DNA of 64,000 nucleotides, from positions 62,001 to 126,000 of the forward strand of contig NZ_WEZQ01000017.1 of NCBI RefSeq assembly GCF_009864005.1. Direction: 5' to 3'. This stretch comes from Furfurilactobacillus milii. GTDB taxonomy: Bacteria > Bacillota > Bacilli > Lactobacillales > Lactobacillaceae. Positions 55,363 to 64,000 of the stretch are shown here, in pieces. How positions within the stretch are numbered: the stretch's first letter is position 1; each line of letters opens with the position of its first letter. Both the position numbers and the translations under genes were made by a program. The notes under the pieces are model-generated. The model was not told where the DNA came from. It saw nothing but the letters and a program-made list of their open reading frames with translations, and ran no database searches.

Positions 55363-56031
55363 ATGAAAACATTATTAATCAATGCACATCCAGATTTTGA
55401 CAATCCTGAATCTTATTCAAATACACTGGAACAAAAGTTTATGAACCACTATAACGAAAAATTCGAGGCTGAAGATTTAACCGTCCTTAATCTGTATGAT
55501 ATGGAAATACCCCGAATTGAAAAAGGTCAGCTCTTATCCGTTTGGACAAAAGAAGCTGATCATATTGGACTAACGTCGACAGAACAACACATTGCTGATC
55601 AATCTGCAGAATTACTGAAACAGTTGAAGGACAACCAGCGCGTGGTGATTTCTCTGCCAACTCACAATTTTAACGTCCCGTCCAAATTAAAGGACTGGAT
55701 CGACAACATTCTGATTGCTAGGGAAACATTTAAATATTTATCACAGCCATTAGCAAGTGGACAGTCTTCAAGAGGTTTAATGACGAACGACTATCGACTG
55801 ATGATTCTTATAGCCAGTGGTTCAATTTATACGCGCGATGACTTCTACTCAGGAATGGACTTCGCAGTGCAATACTTAAAAGCTATCTTTGCCGGCGTGA
55901 TGGCGTTTGGTCAAGTCAACATTGTCCGTGCAGAAGGCACTTCCATTATGCCGATTTCACGAGAGAATATTTTAAATGCGGCTTTTGCGGAATTGGATAC
56001 TCAGTTCAATGAGTTCTACGAGAAACAGTAG
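55363..56031 (+). CDS. FMN-dependent NADH-azoreductase-like flavoprotein
   Basis: A 222-residue flavodoxin-fold NAD(P)H reductase. MKTLLINAHPDFDNPESYSN holds the FMN phosphate loop and SLPTHNFNVPSKLKDWIDN the isoalloxazine-binding loop, as in AzoR and NAD(P)H oxidoreductases. It should reduce quinones or azo compounds with two electrons. AAAGGAG lies before the ATG. It is divergent from a WYL regulator, the likely repressor. A hairpin with little T-run follows. Confidence 0.9.
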   Translation: MKTLLINAHPDFDNPESYSNTLEQKFMNHYNEKFEAEDLTVLNLYDMEIPRIEKGQLLSVWTKEADHIGLTSTEQHIADQSAELLKQLKDNQRVVISLPTHNFNVPSKLKDWIDNILIARETFKYLSQPLASGQSSRGLMTNDYRLMILIASGSIYTRDDFYSGMDFAVQYLKAIFAGVMAFGQVNIVRAEGTSIMPISRENILNAAFAELDTQFNEFYEKQ

Positions 56032-56074
56032 AAATTCTGCACCGGTCTCGTTCTAAAATCAGACAGCAACGTCA

Positions 56075-56112
56075 AAACGCCCTATTCCCTCAAAATTGTG
56101 AATAGGTCGTTT
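56075..56112. terminator. Hairpin between the azoreductase and MATE genes
   Basis: AACGCCCTATTC pairs with GAATAGGTCGTT with one mismatch. The T-run is short (TTT), so it may be a weak bidirectional terminator for convergent genes. Confidence 0.55.
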
Positions 56113-56159
56113 GGAGGGTTATGCAACATCAGTTAGATACCCATTCTAAATACACTTTT

Positions 56160-57548
56160 TTATACCACCTTAGTCTGGATCGTCGGATTCTTGTCTGCAG
56201 AATTAAGTAAACGTGGCACAATCTGTAGGAAGATAACACCTGAAAAGATTGCGGCAACAACATCACAAATTGGTTGCGTTGCAAAGGCCATATAAGGTTG
56301 AAATAATACTGGTAATAACAGTACGCCAAGCACATACAATCCCTTACGAAATAACGAACAAATCAATGCAATCCTCGTTTGTTCCATCGCAATGCTCATG
56401 TCTGTTACCGTCCATTGAACAGCCATGAACAAAACACCGGCCGAATAAAGTTTGACGTATGGTACTGCTCGTTCAATTAGCGTGGTATCAGATGTAAATA
56501 AGTGCACAAATAGTGGTGTGGCAAACAAACTAAACAACAACATAAGTGAACAAAATGTTAAACAGACAAAGAAAACTGACCACAAAGTACGTTTAACCCG
56601 ACCATATTCACGGGCACCTAAGTTAAAGCTCACAATCCCCTGTGACCCCATCGTAATTCCACTCAGAGGGGAAGTAATTAATAGCATGTAACTTTGAATA
56701 ATAGTGGCACAAGTCACTAAAACATTGCCATTTTTTGGTCCGCCTGTTCGTTGCAAAACTGTATTTAATAGAATTAACAAACCACTGTCTAGTGCGTAGG
56801 TTAAAAATGGTGCAAGTCCTAATCGCACTATTTTTTGACACAAATGCCAATCTATTTTTCTCCAATGTAACCGAGCCGCTAATGGTAACTGACACAAGCA
56901 AGCAATTGCAAAGGTAGCCGAAACTGCCTGCGAGATAACAGTAGCAATGGCCGCTCCAGCGACGCCTAAATGAGCGCCAAAAATTAAAATTGGATCCAAT
57001 ATTATGTTAAGTACAGTTCCCATTAATACAGTTCCGACACCAATACCAGCATGGCCCTGCGCGATTAAGAAGCTATTCATACCCCCAGATAAAAGTGCAA
57101 AAACGGTTCCACACAAATATATTGATAAAAATTCTAAAGCGTACGGATAAATAGCAGTGCTTGCACCAAACCACCATAAAAGCTGTTTTCTCAACAACCA
57201 AAAAACAACTGTTAAGCTTAAACCAATTCCAATTAATAGTCGCAAAGAGTTCGCAATAACTGTTTCAGCCTTAGGAAAATTCCCAGCGCCCAATGCCATT
57301 GCCATAACTGGCGTACCACCTTGCCCAACCAAATACGAAAAAGCGTATAAAACTGCGATAATTGGACCACAAATACCGACACCAGCAAGCGCATCTGTCC
57401 CAATTCCAGAAATATGACCAATGAACATTCTGTCGACCACACTGTATAAAACATTAACGAACTGCGCCAACATTGTTGGAACCGCCAATCGTAACACTAG
57501 CGGTAATATCTTATCCTGTCCTAAATTGTTTTCTCTCTTTTGAAACAT
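56160..57548 (-). CDS. MATE family multidrug exporter
   Basis: A 462-residue membrane protein with 12 helices, coupling export of drugs or cationic metabolites to Na+ or H+. The N-terminal LPLVLRLAVPTMLAQFVNVLYSVVDRMFIG is the MATE/DinF signature, and the second half repeats the pattern from about residue 235. AGGGG lies before the ATG. Upstream is a broken WYL regulator, divided from it by 52 bases and in the same direction, so the transporter may now be unregulated. Confidence 0.92.
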   Translation of the reverse strand: MFQKRENNLGQDKILPLVLRLAVPTMLAQFVNVLYSVVDRMFIGHISGIGTDALAGVGICGPIIAVLYAFSYLVGQGGTPVMAMALGAGNFPKAETVIANSLRLLIGIGLSLTVVFWLLRKQLLWWFGASTAIYPYALEFLSIYLCGTVFALLSGGMNSFLIAQGHAGIGVGTVLMGTVLNIILDPILIFGAHLGVAGAAIATVISQAVSATFAIACLCQLPLAARLHWRKIDWHLCQKIVRLGLAPFLTYALDSGLLILLNTVLQRTGGPKNGNVLVTCATIIQSYMLLITSPLSGITMGSQGIVSFNLGAREYGRVKRTLWSVFFVCLTFCSLMLLFSLFATPLFVHLFTSDTTLIERAVPYVKLYSAGVLFMAVQWTVTDMSIAMEQTRIALICSLFRKGLYVLGVLLLPVLFQPYMAFATQPICDVVAAIFSGVIFLQIVPRLLNSADKNPTIQTKVV

Positions 57549-57600
57549 TGCCAGTTCCCCTCTAATTCATTGCATTAAGGGAGCTTACATGAAATTATAT

Positions 57601-58503
57601 TTAATAGTTTTGAATAATCTTTTTGGCAGTTAACAACAGCAATTCACGTGCCTCAGTTGGGCTTACTAATTGAACTTGATTACCAAATGACAAAAGCCAC
57701 CGAACCAGGCTCTGAATGTCACTGTACTTACCTGCAAGAAGTAGACGACCATCCTCTTCAACATGCAACTGTTCCGGACTAAATTCGTCCATAACACGCC
57801 ACTTAACTGATGAATCAAACAATGCCGTAAATTGAATCGCATTCTTGTCATGTTGAACAGGTCTCATATCTGGCATTGGCACCTCTCTAGGCCTAAAATG
57901 CGTTTCTTGCATCTTCATATCCGTCATTCGATTCAGCTTGTAAAGGCGACATTCACCGTTCTGAAGACTCTACCCCCACAAATACCAATTAGCCCACCTA
58001 AACACGACAAAATAAGGTTCAACTCTTCGCAATCCCTCATGTGATTTTGAAACATACATAAACGTTAGTAGATGGTGCTGTTCGATTGCATCTTGAATGA
58101 CTGAAATTTTAGGTGCCAAACGTGCGTGATACCAGGAAGAAAGATCAATCAACATATAATCGCGTCCGTTGACAATTTCTGTTGAACCTACCTGGATTTT
58201 TTCCATGAGTTCTTCATAATAATGACTACCGCTAACACTATCTAGGCTCCGTAAACCCGCAAGAATGCTTTGCATGTCTCGTGATGTCAATAAGGTTCGG
58301 TCCATTCGGTAACTATCAACGATTGAAATTCCACCACCGGTACCACGGGTCGTGTATAGCGGCACGCCAGCCTGTGTCAACACATCAATATCGCGATTAA
58401 TTGTTCGTTTAGAGACTTCAAATTGCGTAGCTAATTCTGGCGCGGTCACTTTATCCTTTTGCAAAAGAATGGCTAGAATACCAATCAACCGATTAATTTT
58501 CAT
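57601..58503 (-). pseudogene. WYL domain regulator interrupted by an in-frame stop
   Basis: A 301-codon frame of the YafY type, complete except for a single TAG (57970-57972). The HTH (VTAPELATQFEVSKRTINRDIDVL) is intact, and the frame continues without shift beyond the stop: FRWANWYLWG-stop-SLQNGECRLYKLNRM. The TAG falls directly after the WYLWG motif, where family members have Tyr or Cys, so the truncated product lacks the end of the ligand domain. An internal ATG at 57927 would give only the C-terminal 108 residues. GAGGGAG lies before the first ATG. It probably once controlled the MATE gene. Confidence 0.85.
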
Positions 58504-58681
58504 GTAAACTCCCTCACTTGATTAGATTAGCAAAGTCAACGTGACACCAGTATGTCATGTTAGACAAAAAAAGAAAATTACTTTTAGATAAGAAATTACC
58601 AGACACGACTTGCTAAGCTTATTGGCAATTTTTTCTATCCGCGGTATGATTTAGTTAACATTTTGTTTTGGGGAAATCGTC

Positions 58682-59278
58682 ATGAATAAAGCACGTCTTG
58701 AGGCATTTACCGATGCCGTTTTAGCCATAATTTTAACGATTATGATTTTAGAATTTAAGACACCAAAATCACTAAAATTCAGTGCCATTTTTAGTCAGGT
58801 CCCTTACTTGATTTCATATGCCATCGGCTACCTGTTTATCGGTGCAGCCTGGTACAATCACCACTTCTTATTCGGCAAGGCAAAGATCATTACACGTCAT
58901 GTATTTTGGGCAAACAATCTGTGGCTGTTTGGCACCTCATTTTTACCCGTAGCAACTGCGTGGGTGGGTGAGGGCATTTTTGCCCGCGGCCCGCAAGCTT
59001 TCTACATGCTAATTTATGCAATCTGGACGATTGCGTTTGTTATCTTGGCCAAACAAATTATCAAGGCTAACGAGAACCATCCAGCTGTCGTCAACAGTAT
59101 TAAACAACTGACGCTGTATCGTTATTTAACCTACTGGCCAGCGGTTACGGTGCAAGTCGTGTTACAGATTTTGTCGCTTCTATTCTTCCCTGCCGGAAAC
59201 CTGATTCTGATTACTTTGCAGATCATTACGTCTGCCGTTTTTTCGAATAAGGAAAGTGACAAGATTATCGACTCTTAA
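58682..59278 (+). CDS. TMEM175 family (DUF1211) potassium channel-like protein
   Basis: A 198-residue membrane protein with six helices. The signature RLEAFTDAVLAIILTIMILE holds the R...F(S/T)D motif of helix 1 of bacterial TMEM175 channels, which conduct K+ as tetramers. GGGGAAA lies before the ATG. It is a monocistronic gene. FTD in place of FSD is a mild substitution. Confidence 0.9.
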   Translation: MNKARLEAFTDAVLAIILTIMILEFKTPKSLKFSAIFSQVPYLISYAIGYLFIGAAWYNHHFLFGKAKIITRHVFWANNLWLFGTSFLPVATAWVGEGIFARGPQAFYMLIYAIWTIAFVILAKQIIKANENHPAVVNSIKQLTLYRYLTYWPAVTVQVVLQILSLLFFPAGNLILITLQIITSAVFSNKESDKIIDS

Positions 59279-59302
59279 TCAACGCACATAAGATCTATCT
59301 AT

Positions 59303-59584
59303 TTACCAATTAATCGAATGATCACCCGTATTAATTAAAAACAATGTTTTCCCGTCCTCAGAAATTGTAAACAGTAATAACCAATTCTGAGATAAATGGA
59401 CATCAAAAACGCCAGCAAGGTCACCACGCAAAGTGTGATAAAGATACTGGCGTTTTAGTGTTTCTATATCATCGGCAACAATTAGATCAACAACTTGACT
59501 GACACGTTTAACTGGATAATGCTTCCTAGCAAGTCTTTTCAAATTGCGTCTAAACGGTGGCGTGGTTTGCACAAATTCAATCAT
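59303..59584 (-). CDS. YafQ-type mRNA interferase toxin
   Basis: A 93-residue RelE-superfamily toxin (TTPPFRRNLKRLARKHYPV at the start, then YHTLRGDLAGVFDVHLSQNWLLLF and a C-terminal INTGDHSINW). The ATG overlaps the end of the antitoxin gene by 8 bases, the usual coupling. Active His residues of YafQ may be represented by VFDVHLSQ and TGDHS. It forms a working pair with the preceding DinJ-like gene. Confidence 0.88.
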   Translation of the reverse strand: MIEFVQTTPPFRRNLKRLARKHYPVKRVSQVVDLIVADDIETLKRQYLYHTLRGDLAGVFDVHLSQNWLLLFTISEDGKTLFLINTGDHSINW

Positions 59585-59867
59585 CCTGATCCTCATCTAA
59601 CTGGCTAAGGTATTGTTCAAATTCGTCAACTGAGTATTTCTTTAATCCCAGATTATTTTGTATTGCCTTAAAAGCTTCGGCTGTTTCAAACGGCATATTT
59701 TTGTTTGTGGGTCTAAAGGGCATGCCATCATCCTTAATCATCTGTTCCACAAAGACCTGAATTGCACTACTCAGACTTAATCCCATCCTATTGGCAACAC
59801 TTTCTGCTCGTGTCTTCTTTTCAGTTGAAATAGTAAAAGTAACTCTTGTTGTCGCTTTTTCAGACAT
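59577..59867 (-). CDS. RelB/DinJ-type antitoxin
   Basis: A 96-residue antitoxin. The N-terminal ribbon-helix-helix reads TTRVTFTISTEKKTRAESVANRMGLSLSSAIQVFVEQ, after which an acidic tail binds the toxin (DEFEQYLSQLDEDQDD). The ATG of MSEKATT was chosen; upstream in-frame codons overlap the promoter region. The gene leads the dinJ-yafQ operon. A TATAAT-like -10 lies on the minus strand at about 59903-59908. Confidence 0.9.
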   Translation of the reverse strand: MSEKATTRVTFTISTEKKTRAESVANRMGLSLSSAIQVFVEQMIKDDGMPFRPTNKNMPFETAEAFKAIQNNLGLKKYSVDEFEQYLSQLDEDQDD

Positions 59868-60000
59868 AATCACGTCTCTTCCTCTGTGCACAAATGTAAC
59901 ATTATAAAAACAATTTAGCACACGGATAAGAATTCAAAAATTATTTAACTTCACCTTTTTTGCCCGTAAATTAACTTATTAATAAAATTCACTGCATAAC

Positions 60001-60033
60001 AAAAGGCCCTCAACCACAATCGGTTGAGGGCCT
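60001..60033 (-). terminator. Terminator of gpmA
   Basis: On the minus strand AGGCCCTCAACC pairs with GGTTGAGGGCCT around a short loop, followed by TTTTG. Confidence 0.88.
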
Positions 60034-60049
60034 CATTTCATATCAAAAA

Positions 60050-60742
60050 TTACTTGTCTAACTTAGTCTTGCTTTGAACTTCCAACTTGTCGTTGAAGTC
60101 GTAAACAACTGGTTCGCCAGTTGCCATTTCCAATGAGACGATGTCTTCGTCAGAAATGTTTTCGATGTACTTGGACAAAGCACGTAATGAGTTACCGTGG
60201 GCAGCGATGATAACGTTCTTGCCATCTAATAACTTAGGTGCAATTTCGTCTTCCCACAAAGGCATAACACGTTCCAAAGTAACCTTCAGGTTTTCACCAC
60301 CGGGAACGATCTTTGGATCCAAGTTAGCGTAACGACGGTCCTTTGATGCAGAACCTTCGTCATCAGCACTCAACAATGGAGGCAAAACATCGTATGAACG
60401 ACGCCAAGTGTGAACTTGGTCATCGCCCCACTTTTTAGCAGCTTCAGCCTTGTTTTGGCCTTGTAAAGCGCCATAGTGACGTTCGTTTAAACGCCAAGTC
60501 TTGGTTTCAGGAACCCATAATTGGTCGGATTCTTCCAAGGCGTAGTGTAAGGTCTTGATTGCACGAGTCAAAACTGAAGTGAAGGCGTAGTCAAATTCCA
60601 AACCATGTTCCTTGATCAATTGACCAGCATGCTTTGCTTCTTCAACACCTTTGTCGCTCAAGTCAACGTCAACCCAGCCAGTAAACTGGTTAGATAAGTT
60701 CCATTGTGATTGACCGTGACGAATCAATACTAATTTAGCCAT
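60050..60742 (-). CDS. gpmA: 2,3-bisphosphoglycerate-dependent phosphoglycerate mutase
   Basis: A 230-residue glycolytic enzyme interconverting 3- and 2-phosphoglycerate. The phosphohistidine motif is [12 protein letters not shown] (His9-10 region), with [36 protein letters not shown] and the second histidine in [19 protein letters not shown]-like purines lie before the ATG. The codon use looks optimised, unlike the surrounding accessory genes, as expected of a highly expressed core gene. It stands alone with a strong terminator. Confidence 0.96.
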   Translation of the reverse strand: MAKLVLIRHGQSQWNLSNQFTGWVDVDLSDKGVEEAKHAGQLIKEHGLEFDYAFTSVLTRAIKTLHYALEESDQLWVPETKTWRLNERHYGALQGQNKAEAAKKWGDDQVHTWRRSYDVLPPLLSADDEGSASKDRRYANLDPKIVPGGENLKVTLERVMPLWEDEIAPKLLDGKNVIIAAHGNSLRALSKYIENISDEDIVSLEMATGEPVVYDFNDKLEVQSKTKLDK

Positions 60743-60817
60743 CTCTAATAACCTCTTCCTTAAATGTAATAATCAATTCATTATAACCGAAATCCGACAC
60801 AAATTACATAGTTCACA

Positions 60818-61903
60818 CTACTTTCCGTCATTCGCGCTGGACTCACGTTTGGCACGACGGCGTTCCCGCATCCGTTTGATACTCGGTCGTTCGCGGCCAA
60901 TTGACTTAACGCCCAGTAAATCAAGGAAAAACGTAAATAGTGGCACGCCGAAAATCAGTCCCCAGACACCGAATAAACGCTCACCAACTAGTAAAACGAC
61001 AAACGTATAGAAGATGGGCAATTCGGTCCGACTAGCATAAAATTGTGGATTCAGCACATAAGCTTCTAACGTGTGCACCACGAGGATCATTACCAAAATA
61101 TAAATGACGTAGTCCAGACCACCGACAGAATAACCAATTAAGCCAAGCGGAACCACTGAAATGATTACCCCTGCCACCGGAATCAAACTCAGAATAAAGA
61201 TCATTAACGCCAGAGTTGGTAATTGTGGCATCCGCATGAAGGCCAGCGTGACCGTTGTAATCACTGTGTTGCAGATAGCAATGAAGAATTGCGCTTCAAT
61301 AACGACACCAAACGTGTTGATGAACTTTTTAAATAGATAGGAAACGTCTTGAAAGAACCACCCATATGTAGAGTCCAAAAATAAGTGTGAAAATTCGCGC
61401 ACCCGCTTGTTCTCGACAGTGAAGAAAAAACTCAGAATCAACGAAAAGAACAAGGTTAACGCCATTTGCCCGATATAGCCGACGTAATTCAAAATGATGG
61501 TCGCCCAGTTTTTAAGCTGGTTCATGATGTCTAACCGTTTGGCATACTGATTGATAAAGTTCACCACATAGTTCGTATCATGAGACGGATTACGATAAAA
61601 ATTATAAACAGTATTCGCCATTTTGACCGTTTCATCAATCAACTTAGGAATATAGTTCGTAATCCCTGAATATAGACCCAGAATCACCAATAAATAGATA
61701 GCAATCACGATGACGGCTGCCGGTATTTTAACAAACCGACGAATAAACTGTGTCAGCCGAGTTACCAAAAAAGTAAACACAAACGTGAGCAATACGATGC
61801 TGATCATGGAACGCATTAACCAAAGTGCCAGCACAATGAATCCTAACACCGTCCAACGCCTCAAAGAAACGTTTTTAACGAATCGTTGATAGTATGTTGT
61901 CAC
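60818..61903 (-). CDS. AI-2E family transporter (PerM/YdiK-like permease)
   Basis: A 361-residue membrane protein with about eight helices, of the UP0118/AI-2E family; members export autoinducer 2 or ions (TqsA, Na+/H+ antiporters) or are of unknown function. The conserved C-terminal block is VIYILVMILVVHTLEAYVLNPQ and GVWGLIFGVPLFTF. The GTG start lies 7 bases after GGGGGA; a TTG start five codons upstream abuts the ribosome binding site. A basic C-terminal tail (KRMRERRRAKRE) is noticeable. It is monocistronic. Confidence 0.88.
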   Translation of the reverse strand: MTTYYQRFVKNVSLRRWTVLGFIVLALWLMRSMISIVLLTFVFTFLVTRLTQFIRRFVKIPAAVIVIAIYLLVILGLYSGITNYIPKLIDETVKMANTVYNFYRNPSHDTNYVVNFINQYAKRLDIMNQLKNWATIILNYVGYIGQMALTLFFSLILSFFFTVENKRVREFSHLFLDSTYGWFFQDVSYLFKKFINTFGVVIEAQFFIAICNTVITTVTLAFMRMPQLPTLALMIFILSLIPVAGVIISVVPLGLIGYSVGGLDYVIYILVMILVVHTLEAYVLNPQFYASRTELPIFYTFVVLLVGERLFGVWGLIFGVPLFTFFLDLLGVKSIGRERPSIKRMRERRRAKRESSANDGK

Positions 61904-62003
61904 AATCAAATCCCCCAATAATTTCTCTGCTCTAACTGTAACTCACTGCCCATTTTTCAGCCACTCACAGCACCACAAACTCATGAAGAACTTAATGTTT
62001 GGC

Positions 62004-62040
62004 AAAATAAAAAGGTAGCCAACAATGTGTTAGCTACCTT
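62004..62040 (-). terminator. Terminator of the ROK regulator gene
   Basis: On the minus strand AAGGTAGC pairs with GCTACCTT, with an inner AACA/TGTT stem, followed by TTTTATTTTG. Confidence 0.8.
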
Positions 62041-62062
62041 ATCCCTCTCAAAAGAGACCTAA

Positions 62063-63238
62063 CTATTCGGCTACACCCTCTGCTTTGGCCTGAAAGTCTA
62101 GCTTCAAATCATCCAGCCCCAAAGCATGGTGAATAATGTAGGAAGTTGCACCAAGCAAAGCGGATTCTGTGTACCCTTTTGTCAGGATAACCGGTGTATC
62201 GCCGTCAGGCATCATTTGTACCAGCGCGTTACGAACGGACTGCAAAATCTGCGGAAATCGTTTGAACATATCACCATTCAAAATCACAACATCTGGTGCA
62301 AAGCTAGTCGACAAATTAGTCAGAACGCGGGATAAATAATAAGCGAAATCGTCGATTGGTTCCATTACCCGTTCATCTTTGTGATAGTACGCCTCTGTCA
62401 ACTTAGCAAAGTCCATTTCCTGCCAACCCATGCGATCACGAATCGCCTTGTTCAACGCCGGTTCAGACGCGTAAACATCGGCTGCCGCCATCTTGCTATG
62501 ATCATAACGATCAACTAGATATGCTTCGCCAACTTCGCCAGCATGGCCCTCATGACCGGTGTATAGGTGTTGATCAGCGACAATACCAGCACGCAAATGT
62601 TTGCCAATCATCAATGTAACCAGATTTTTAAACAATTCATTATCATGGAAATCACGTTCATAAATAGCTGACAAATTTGCCGCATTTTCAATTAACACAG
62701 GCACCTGGAACTTATCTGCAAAGTACTTGGCCAAGTCAAAATTTTCCAGACCTTTCAGCTCCGTACTAATAATGTGATTATTGTAAACAGTTCCATCAAT
62801 CACAAACGCAATGCCAGCCAAAGACTGATCAGTTAACTGACCAACTGCCTTAGTAATTGCAGCCGTAATCATGTCCATCACGGTCGTTAAATTAATGCCA
62901 TCTGTATCAATCGTTTGTGTGCTTAACCGTGAGGCGTTAAAACGACTGATCAAAATGTCAACGCTACTGCTGCCAAGGCTGACAGCCATCACATAGTTTT
63001 TGCTGACGTTTAGTTCCCCCATTACAGGCCGACGTCCGCCATTTTTAGTACTAACACCATGACCAACTTCACGAATGACGCCGGACTTCAACAGTTGGTT
63101 ATAAATATCAGAAACAGTCACCTTATTTAGATCTAAGTTACGTGAAATCTGACTGCGTGAAATTGGTCCTTCATTAATAATTTGTTGAAGCACCTGTTTT
63201 TCATTGGTGCTACGCATGATGTGCTTATTTATAATCAT
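62063..63238 (-). CDS. ROK family transcriptional regulator (XylR/NagC type)
   Basis: A 391-residue regulator with an N-terminal winged HTH (ISRSQISRNLDLNKVTVSDIYNQLL, about residues 26-50) and a sugar kinase-like ROK domain. The ROK zinc motif is missing: the family CxCGxxGC is replaced by a segment around AYLVDRYDHSKMAAADVYASE. Glycine-rich GHEGHAGEVGE and LNGDMFKRF remain. It probably binds a sugar without phosphorylating it. The ATG of MIINKH has no clear ribosome binding site, so the exact start is uncertain. It is divergent from cfa across 620 bases of AT-rich sequence. Confidence 0.87.
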   Translation of the reverse strand: MIINKHIMRSTNEKQVLQQIINEGPISRSQISRNLDLNKVTVSDIYNQLLKSGVIREVGHGVSTKNGGRRPVMGELNVSKNYVMAVSLGSSSVDILISRFNASRLSTQTIDTDGINLTTVMDMITAAITKAVGQLTDQSLAGIAFVIDGTVYNNHIISTELKGLENFDLAKYFADKFQVPVLIENAANLSAIYERDFHDNELFKNLVTLMIGKHLRAGIVADQHLYTGHEGHAGEVGEAYLVDRYDHSKMAAADVYASEPALNKAIRDRMGWQEMDFAKLTEAYYHKDERVMEPIDDFAYYLSRVLTNLSTSFAPDVVILNGDMFKRFPQILQSVRNALVQMMPDGDTPVILTKGYTESALLGATSYIIHHALGLDDLKLDFQAKAEGVAE

Positions 63239-63860
63239 TTTAACGCGATAACAAACAACTAAACCCATTCGTTCATCAATTGATCTAATAGAACGGTTAG
63301 ATTCAGGTCGTTATCTCTACCCTCCTAACGTCGCCTATAAACATCTTTATATATTTATAATAAAATGCTAGTACGTAAATGTACACAAAATAGGCATTTT
63401 TAGCCCCATATTGACCAATGTCTTGTCTAGTTCCTTTCGTGTCCGCTTTACAAACTAACTAACCGATGCTTTTCAAGTGACGTTGCAACAATAAGTAAGG
63501 CCCTTACTATTTAAAAACCAATTAATCAAAAGATGATCACACCACTAGTATAACAAGATGTCATAGTCTATACCAATGCAACCATCCGGCTTTTCTAAAC
63601 TACTGAATTTTATATCCTGACGAAAATTCGTGCAAATCTTTTATCAGAAACAATTGGTAAATTAACTGACAATCTAAATCAGGTTTGTTTGCATTCTGAA
63701 CAAATCGACCTATACAAGGCATTTTTAGCCACGTTTAAATCATTGGGTGTTTTGACAAACAGCGTTATACTAAAGATTGTATTTTTTAAAAAACATGATG
63801 GCATTTTTGCCATACGGGCACTACCATCAAACGGTTAACGAGAAAGGAACAGAAGGATTC
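63239..63860. other. Long AT-rich region between the ROK and cfa genes
   Basis: About 620 bases without a gene. A TTGACA (about 63755) near TATACT suggests a cfa promoter, although the spacing of those two boxes is too short for a pair and the true one is uncertain. Three copies of a GGCATTTTTRGCC-like motif are the main feature, listed separately. Confidence 0.5.
63392..63813. repeat. Three copies of a short dyad motif upstream of cfa
   Basis: AGGCATTTTTAGCC occurs at 63392-63405 and 63717-63730, and the perfect inverted repeat ATGGCATTTTTGCCAT at 63798-63813. They share GGCATTTTT and a GCC arm, so they may be binding sites of one regulator. Confidence 0.5.
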
Positions 63861-64000
63861 ATGCTGGATAAGACATTTTACAAGACATTTCTCAGTCACT
63901 CATTCAACATCCCTGTGCGTGTCAATTATTGGGACGGCACCAGCGATGTTTATGGTGGTGACGGCGAACCGCAGGTGACAGTTACCTTTCATGAACTTGT
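63861..64000 (+). CDS. cfa: Cyclopropane-fatty-acyl-phospholipid synthase (N-terminal part)
   Basis: The first 46 codons of a gene cut by the window edge. [20 protein letters not shown], then [17 protein letters not shown] and VTVTFHEL, match the N-terminus of lactobacillus Cfa proteins, which methylate unsaturated acyl chains in membrane phospholipids with S-adenosylmethionine under acid or other stress. AGAAGG lies before the ATG. The catalytic domain is outside the window, so the call rests on the N-terminal sequence alone. Confidence 0.8.
   Translation, partial: MLDKTFYKTFLSHSFNIPVRVNYWDGTSDVYGGDGEPQVTVTFHEL

Noticed and set aside
57601-57927. Separate small gene
   Set aside because: The frame is the same as that of the preceding regulator and continues its WYL domain; it is the 3' part of one interrupted gene.
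1-64000. CRISPR array, tRNA or rRNA genes, intact insertion sequences, prophage genes
   Set aside because: No evenly spaced direct repeats, no tRNA cloverleaf signals, no transposase or phage structural genes were seen.

Overview
The window looks like a chromosomal segment of a lactic acid bacterium of the family Lactobacillaceae. Evidence for this is the low-to-moderate G+C content, strong AGGAGG-type ribosome binding sites, a KxYKxGRxW-type signal peptide joined to MucBP repeats and an LPKTN sortase motif, two choloylglycine hydrolase paralogues, a methionine T-box in front of a peptide-binding protein, a phosphoglycerate mutase of the gpmA type and a cyclopropane fatty acid synthase start. 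The genus cannot be fixed from the sequence alone. No rRNA, tRNA, CRISPR array, complete insertion sequence or prophage was seen. It reads as an accessory, stress- and niche-adaptation region made of many small operons, most of them a transporter or redox enzyme paired with its own regulator.

Layout. 0-9.1 kb: sugar acetyltransferase, a compact structured element (849-1017), a bile salt/penicillin acylase-type hydrolase, a YdcF-like protein, a 1026-residue cell-wall adhesin, and a copper efflux operon (cupredoxin, CopA, a 34-residue membrane peptide) behind two cop-box-like operators. 9.2-24.2 kb: an Rrf2 regulator with two NmrA-type reductases, Dps, arsenate reductase, an iron alcohol dehydrogenase with an AraC regulator, a GAPDH with a LysR regulator, a HigBA toxin-antitoxin module lodged between an intact SDR gene and a truncated copy of it, and a reductase/acetyltransferase operon with a LysR regulator. 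24.5-32.7 kb: exported hydrolases, a tautomerase, a Crp/Fnr regulator, a flavodoxin-flavocytochrome-flavodoxin operon, a cyclophilin-like lipoprotein and a zinc alcohol dehydrogenase. Several genes here have a good ribosome binding site but no ATG at the expected place.

32.8-46 kb: hydrolase, a TetR-controlled multidrug exporter, the second choloylglycine hydrolase, an MBL-fold enzyme, the T-box/OppA gene, endonuclease III, a LysR/tautomerase pair and an ABC exporter operon ending in a membrane-anchored XRE regulator. 46-52 kb: a TetR/TauE pair and a galactitol-type PTS operon with a PRD regulator. 52-64 kb: twin HXXEE membrane proteins with a TetR regulator, a WYL regulator with an azoreductase-like enzyme, a MATE exporter, a WYL regulator broken by one stop codon, a TMEM175 channel, a DinJ/YafQ module, gpmA, an AI-2E family permease, a ROK regulator and the start of cfa.

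The signals I rate highest are not protein genes: the element at 849-1017, with a 14-bp closing stem, two inner hairpins and a nine-base loop able to pair downstream; and two dispersed hairpin elements (26867-26981 and 46006-46098) that share flanks and differ by compensatory changes in the stem.
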